Shown here: positions 42,291 through 44,666 of the stretch, piece after piece | How positions within the stretch are numbered: the stretch's first letter is position 1 | Layout of the letters: the number at the start of each line of letters is the position of its first letter | Source of the DNA: Candidatus Anoxychlamydiales bacterium | GTDB taxonomy: Bacteria; Chlamydiota; Chlamydiia; Chlamydiales; SM23-39 | NCBI GenBank assembly: GCA_011064875.1 | Contig: JAAKFV010000003.1 | Coordinates: 1 to 44,666 of the forward strand | Direction of reading: 5' to 3' | Length of the DNA stretch: 44,666 bases | Notes under the pieces: generated by a model | The model's input: the letters and a program-made list of their open reading frames with translations, nothing else | The model's database searches: none | What the model was told of the DNA's origin: nothing | Made by a program: the position numbers and the translations under genes

Positions 42291-42364
42291 CGGGGTATAG
42301 CGCAGCTTGGCTAGCGCGGCTGGTTTGGGACCAGTAGGTCGGGGGTTCAAATCCCTCTACCCCG
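42291..42364 (+). tRNA. tRNA-Pro (anticodon TGG)
   Basis: A complete 74-base cloverleaf. Acceptor CGGGGTA pairs with TACCCCG. The D arm is GCGC...GCGC-like. The anticodon arm CTGGT-TTGGGAC-CAG places TGG in a 7-base loop. The T arm GGGGG-TTCAAAT-CCCTC has one wobble pair. The 3' CCA is not encoded. Reads CCN-type proline codons, mainly CCA. Confidence 0.95.
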
Positions 42365-42428
42365 ATCCATTTAAACAAACTCTACTTTTTTAAACTAAAA
42401 GGTTACTTCTCGAAAAGACTCTATATTC

Positions 42429-42473
42429 TGAGATCCTAGATCCTCGGATCTTAGATTCTCAGATCTAGATCTT
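42429..42473. terminator. Palindrome-rich stretch at the end of trmB
   Basis: A set of overlapping imperfect inverted repeats built from AGATC/GATCT units (for example GAGATCCTAGATCC facing GGATCTTAGATTCTC). It covers the trmB stop and the 36 bp after it. It may act as a terminator or as a mobile small repeat. No T run is attached, so the terminator call is weak. Confidence 0.35.
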
Positions 42474-43127
42474 CGCAAATTTAATGTAATTTATAGCTTT
42501 GCCTTTAGATTGAAACAGACTCAAAAAAAAAGAAGATCCAAAATCTTTTGCATCTTGAACAAAATACGGTTTTTTAAAAATAGCTTTATATTCTTCAACT
42601 TTTAAAAATTCACTTATAATTTCATCTCTATAATCTTCATTATCGGTTATTATAGTGATTGTTTCATCTTTTTTTTGAACTCTATTCACTTCTTGTAAAA
42701 ACTCTTTTTTAAGGAGTCTATTTTTAGCATGCTTTTTTTTAGGCCAAGGATCTGGAAAATTTATAAAAACATCCATGGCAAAATAATCTTCTAAATAATG
42801 TTTTGTGAAAACAAATGCCTCTGATTGAACAACAAATAAATTTTTCAGATTATCTTTATGCATCTTAAACCAGATTTGTCTCGCTCTTAAAAATTTCATC
42901 TCAACTGCTATAAAATTTATATTTAGATTTTTTTTTGCTTTTTCAATTATCCACTCACCATTTCCCGAGCAATACTCAATATTTATCTCATTATCATTTT
43001 CAAAGGTTATTTTATCTGTAAACTGATCATGTGCATCATAATTATCTGGGACATATAAATACCGATTTAAGATAATCGGTCTTCTATCTTCATACTTAAA
43101 TGGAATTACTAAATCACTTTTTTTCAT
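42465..43127 (-). CDS. trmB: tRNA (guanine-N7)-methyltransferase TrmB
   Basis: 220 residues. The Rossmann methyltransferase core is visible: INIEYCSGNGEWIIEKAKKN for SAM binding, FIAVEMKFLRARQIWFKMH, MDVFINFPDPWPKKKHAKNR (the family's PDPWxKxxHxKRR motif), and a C-terminal FFLSLFQ. It methylates G46 of tRNAs. There is no signal peptide or membrane segment, and the length is normal for TrmB. The ribosome site is weak. Divergent from exbB, sharing a 119 bp gap. Confidence 0.88.
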   Translation of the reverse strand: MKKSDLVIPFKYEDRRPIILNRYLYVPDNYDAHDQFTDKITFENDNEINIEYCSGNGEWIIEKAKKNLNINFIAVEMKFLRARQIWFKMHKDNLKNLFVVQSEAFVFTKHYLEDYFAMDVFINFPDPWPKKKHAKNRLLKKEFLQEVNRVQKKDETITIITDNEDYRDEIISEFLKVEEYKAIFKKPYFVQDAKDFGSSFFLSLFQSKGKAINYIKFAKI

Positions 43128-43246
43128 AGCTATAAAGTATAAAAGAACCTAATCTAGATATCCATATCTAAATTTTTGCTTGCAGATTTAAAAAACAAAT
43201 TGCTACTATGCAAAAAGCCCCATTAATGAATGGAGATTAATACTTT

Positions 43247-43996
43247 ATGAGAAGAATAAAAAATTTTAAACTTTTAGCTATCTTTTTTACCTTATCAAAT
43301 CTTTTTATATTCCCTATTTTTTCAGAAGAAAATACAAACATTTTAAAAGAGACTTTCACCACTACTCTAGATGTAAAAGAAATATTTTCAGCATCCCCTG
43401 TTATCTATGCAACTTTAATTGTATTATCTGTAGCCGCTGTTAGCGTTTGGATGTATTGTCTATTTACCTTTAGAGAAAAAAATAATATGAGCACTCAAGT
43501 CATTAAAGATGTGAAAACATATCTTTTAAATAAAGAGTTTGAAAAGGCAATAAATTATTGCAACTGCCACGGACATCTATTTGCGAGCATTATATCTTCT
43601 GCTCTTTGTGTTAGATCACATGGCCCGCAATTTGTTGCTCAAACTATGAAATCAGAGGGACAAAGATTCACAACTAAATTTTGGCAAAAAATAGGTCTTT
43701 TAAACGACATAGTGATAATAGCCCCGATGTTAGGTCTTTTAGGAACTGTAATCGGAATGTTTTATGCTTTTTATGATATCAATAGATCAATAGATACTAT
43801 CTCATCTCTATTTGATGGTCTAGGTATCGCTATTGGGACAACAGTCGCTGGTTTAATTGTTGCGATTATTGCTATGATCTTTCATGCAACTCTAAAGTAT
43901 CGCCTCGTAAAAATGTTGAATGCTGTAGAAAATGAAGCTTTTGGCTTGTGTCATCTAATAAATCCAAAAAATAAACGTAAAGGAGATGAGCTATGA
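43247..43996 (+). CDS. exbB: ExbB/TolQ-family proton channel subunit
   Basis: 249 residues. An N-terminal signal-like segment (LLAIFFTLSNLFIFPIFSEE) is followed by a first membrane helix (about 52-72), a cytoplasmic region and two more helices. The signature is in IIAPMLGLLGTVIGMFYAF and IAIGTTVAGLIVAIIAMIF. ExbB forms the pentamer channel that, with ExbD, turns proton motive force into energy for TonB or Tol outer-membrane processes. The ATG overlap (4 bp) with exbD shows translational coupling. In chlamydiae this pair belongs to the Tol-Pal cluster. Confidence 0.85.
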   Translation: MRRIKNFKLLAIFFTLSNLFIFPIFSEENTNILKETFTTTLDVKEIFSASPVIYATLIVLSVAAVSVWMYCLFTFREKNNMSTQVIKDVKTYLLNKEFEKAINYCNCHGHLFASIISSALCVRSHGPQFVAQTMKSEGQRFTTKFWQKIGLLNDIVIIAPMLGLLGTVIGMFYAFYDINRSIDTISSLFDGLGIAIGTTVAGLIVAIIAMIFHATLKYRLVKMLNAVENEAFGLCHLINPKNKRKGDEL

Positions 43997-44475
43997 GTCT
44001 TATCCCTGAAGAAAATCTAAAATCTAGATCAAATTTTAATTTTGCTCCTATGATTGATTTTCTATTTTTGATGCTAGCTTTTTTCGCAACACTTGCTGTT
44101 TCTCGCGCATCTTTATACGATACAAAACTAAATCTCGTTCAATTAAAAACAGAAGAAGGTGCTCAGCCAATAAAACAAGCAGATGAATCTCATCAAATCA
44201 ATTTAAGTGTTACGGACTCTGGAAGTTATCAGTGGATTACAGAAATTCAATCATACCCTATGGAAGATCTACAAAGAATAAAAAAAGAGTTAAACTACCA
44301 ACATCAAATTGGCTTACTTCCTAAAGACAAACGCCAAACTCAAGTTCTATTGCATATTGATAAAAATGCTTCTTGGGATCCCGTTGCAAAACTTATTTTT
44401 GCAATTAGAGAAGAAGGCTTTGATGCTTTTCCTGTATATGAGCCTGATGAAATTGTAAGTTCTGAAGAAAAGTGA
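43993..44475 (+). CDS. exbD: ExbD/TolR-family energy-transducing protein
   Basis: 160 residues. A single N-terminal membrane helix FAPMIDFLFLMLAFFATLAV carries the essential channel Asp (Asp22) of the family. The periplasmic domain follows (LSVTDSGSYQWITEIQSYPM, QVLLHIDKNASWDPVAKLI), where the VxIxADxxxxYxxV block of ExbD is only loosely kept. Works with ExbB. It ends about 100 bp before tRNA-Leu; no further Tol genes are within the window. Confidence 0.8.
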   Translation: MSLIPEENLKSRSNFNFAPMIDFLFLMLAFFATLAVSRASLYDTKLNLVQLKTEEGAQPIKQADESHQINLSVTDSGSYQWITEIQSYPMEDLQRIKKELNYQHQIGLLPKDKRQTQVLLHIDKNASWDPVAKLIFAIREEGFDAFPVYEPDEIVSSEEK

Positions 44476-44528
44476 AATATTTTTTATATTTTTAAAAATA
44501 AAAAATATAGCTGCAAATATCGGATTTC

Positions 44529-44557
44529 TTGACTAAAACCTAAAAAAATCATAAATT
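44529..44557 (+). promoter_or_regulatory. tRNA-Leu promoter
   Basis: A -35 TTGACT (44529-44534), an exact 17 bp spacer and a -10 TAAATT (44552-44557) end 18 bp before the tRNA. Confidence 0.5.
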
Positions 44558-44575
44558 ATATTCTTATTCTTTTAC

Positions 44576-44657
44576 GCCCAGGTGGTGAAATTGGTAGACA
44601 CGCCAGACTTAGGATCTGGTGCCGCGAGGTATGTAGGTTCGAGTCCTATCCTGGGCA
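44576..44657 (+). tRNA. tRNA-Leu (anticodon TAG)
   Basis: 82 bases. Acceptor GCCCAGG pairs with CCTGGGC, plus discriminator A. The anticodon arm CCAGA-CTTAGGA-TCTGG gives TAG. A long class II variable arm (about TGCCGCGAGGTA) and the T arm GTAGG-TTCGAGT-CCTAT are both intact. The 3' CCA is not encoded. Reads CTA/CTN leucine codons. It lies 100 bp after exbD. Confidence 0.95.
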
Positions 44658-44666
44658 TTATTGGTT

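Overview
The window is a 44.7 kb piece of a very AT-rich bacterial chromosome. The gene content points to the phylum Chlamydiota. There is a lysine-rich Hc2-type histone-like mini-protein, a SET-domain protein, an NTT/Npt-like nucleotide transporter, several short membrane proteins with the hydrophobic layout of inclusion-membrane (Inc) proteins, a smpB/dnaN/recF neighbourhood and an exbB-exbD pair. The fermentative acetyl-CoA gene set (ADP-forming acyl-CoA synthetase, phosphotransacylase, acetate kinase, thiolase, acetoacetate decarboxylase) is unusual for classical pathogenic chlamydiae. It would fit an environmental, possibly anaerobic lineage such as the Anoxychlamydiales. That placement is inference from gene content; no marker-gene tree was possible.

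Layout. Positions 1-5107 form an accessory island. Two imperfect ~215 bp direct repeats (139-357 and 4898-5107), each ending in a decayed tRNA-Met-like (CAT anticodon) sequence, enclose an AbiEi/AbiEii toxin-antitoxin pair, a third decayed tRNA, a Fic enzyme and a GT90/CAP10-type glycosyltransferase. The start of a probable ribbon-helix-helix protein lies at the left edge. Positions 5209-10191 (minus strand) hold a block of poorly conserved genes: Inc-like proteins, a small-domain lipoprotein with a long Thr/Lys tail, and unknowns. Positions 10445-13670 carry a TSUP exporter, two paralogous Inc-like genes, a HIT protein and a small secreted/membrane protein.

Positions 13909-22372 are mixed housekeeping and cell-surface genes: NTT-like transporter, CBS-less IMPDH/GMP reductase, a GT2 glycosyltransferase plus polysaccharide deacetylase operon, RlmB overlapping a SET-domain gene, an OsmC protein, an adenylate kinase with an N-terminal membrane segment, an EEP-family nuclease/phosphatase and a regulated micro-membrane protein. 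Positions 22413-29321 are a tight minus-strand operon that could take acetyl-CoA to acetate, acetoacetate and acetone while making ATP. Then come TsaC, a TspO-like/TMEM14-like membrane pair, the histone-like gene, a DUF378 protein and RarA.

Positions 33415-38867 run from an unknown conserved-looking protein through smpB, a striking membrane protein with 42-residue tandem repeats, dnaN and recF. Positions 38875-40527 hold a split HipA-type kinase system in unusual order (kinase first, then a HipA-N/HTH fusion) with large palindromic operators. The right end carries pgi, tRNA-Pro(TGG), trmB, exbB-exbD and tRNA-Leu(TAG).

The items most worth follow-up are the acetoacetate/acetone operon, the fused HipS-HipB-like antitoxin with its kinase, the tRNA-repeat-bounded island, the membrane-anchored adenylate kinase and the 42-residue-repeat Inc-like protein.
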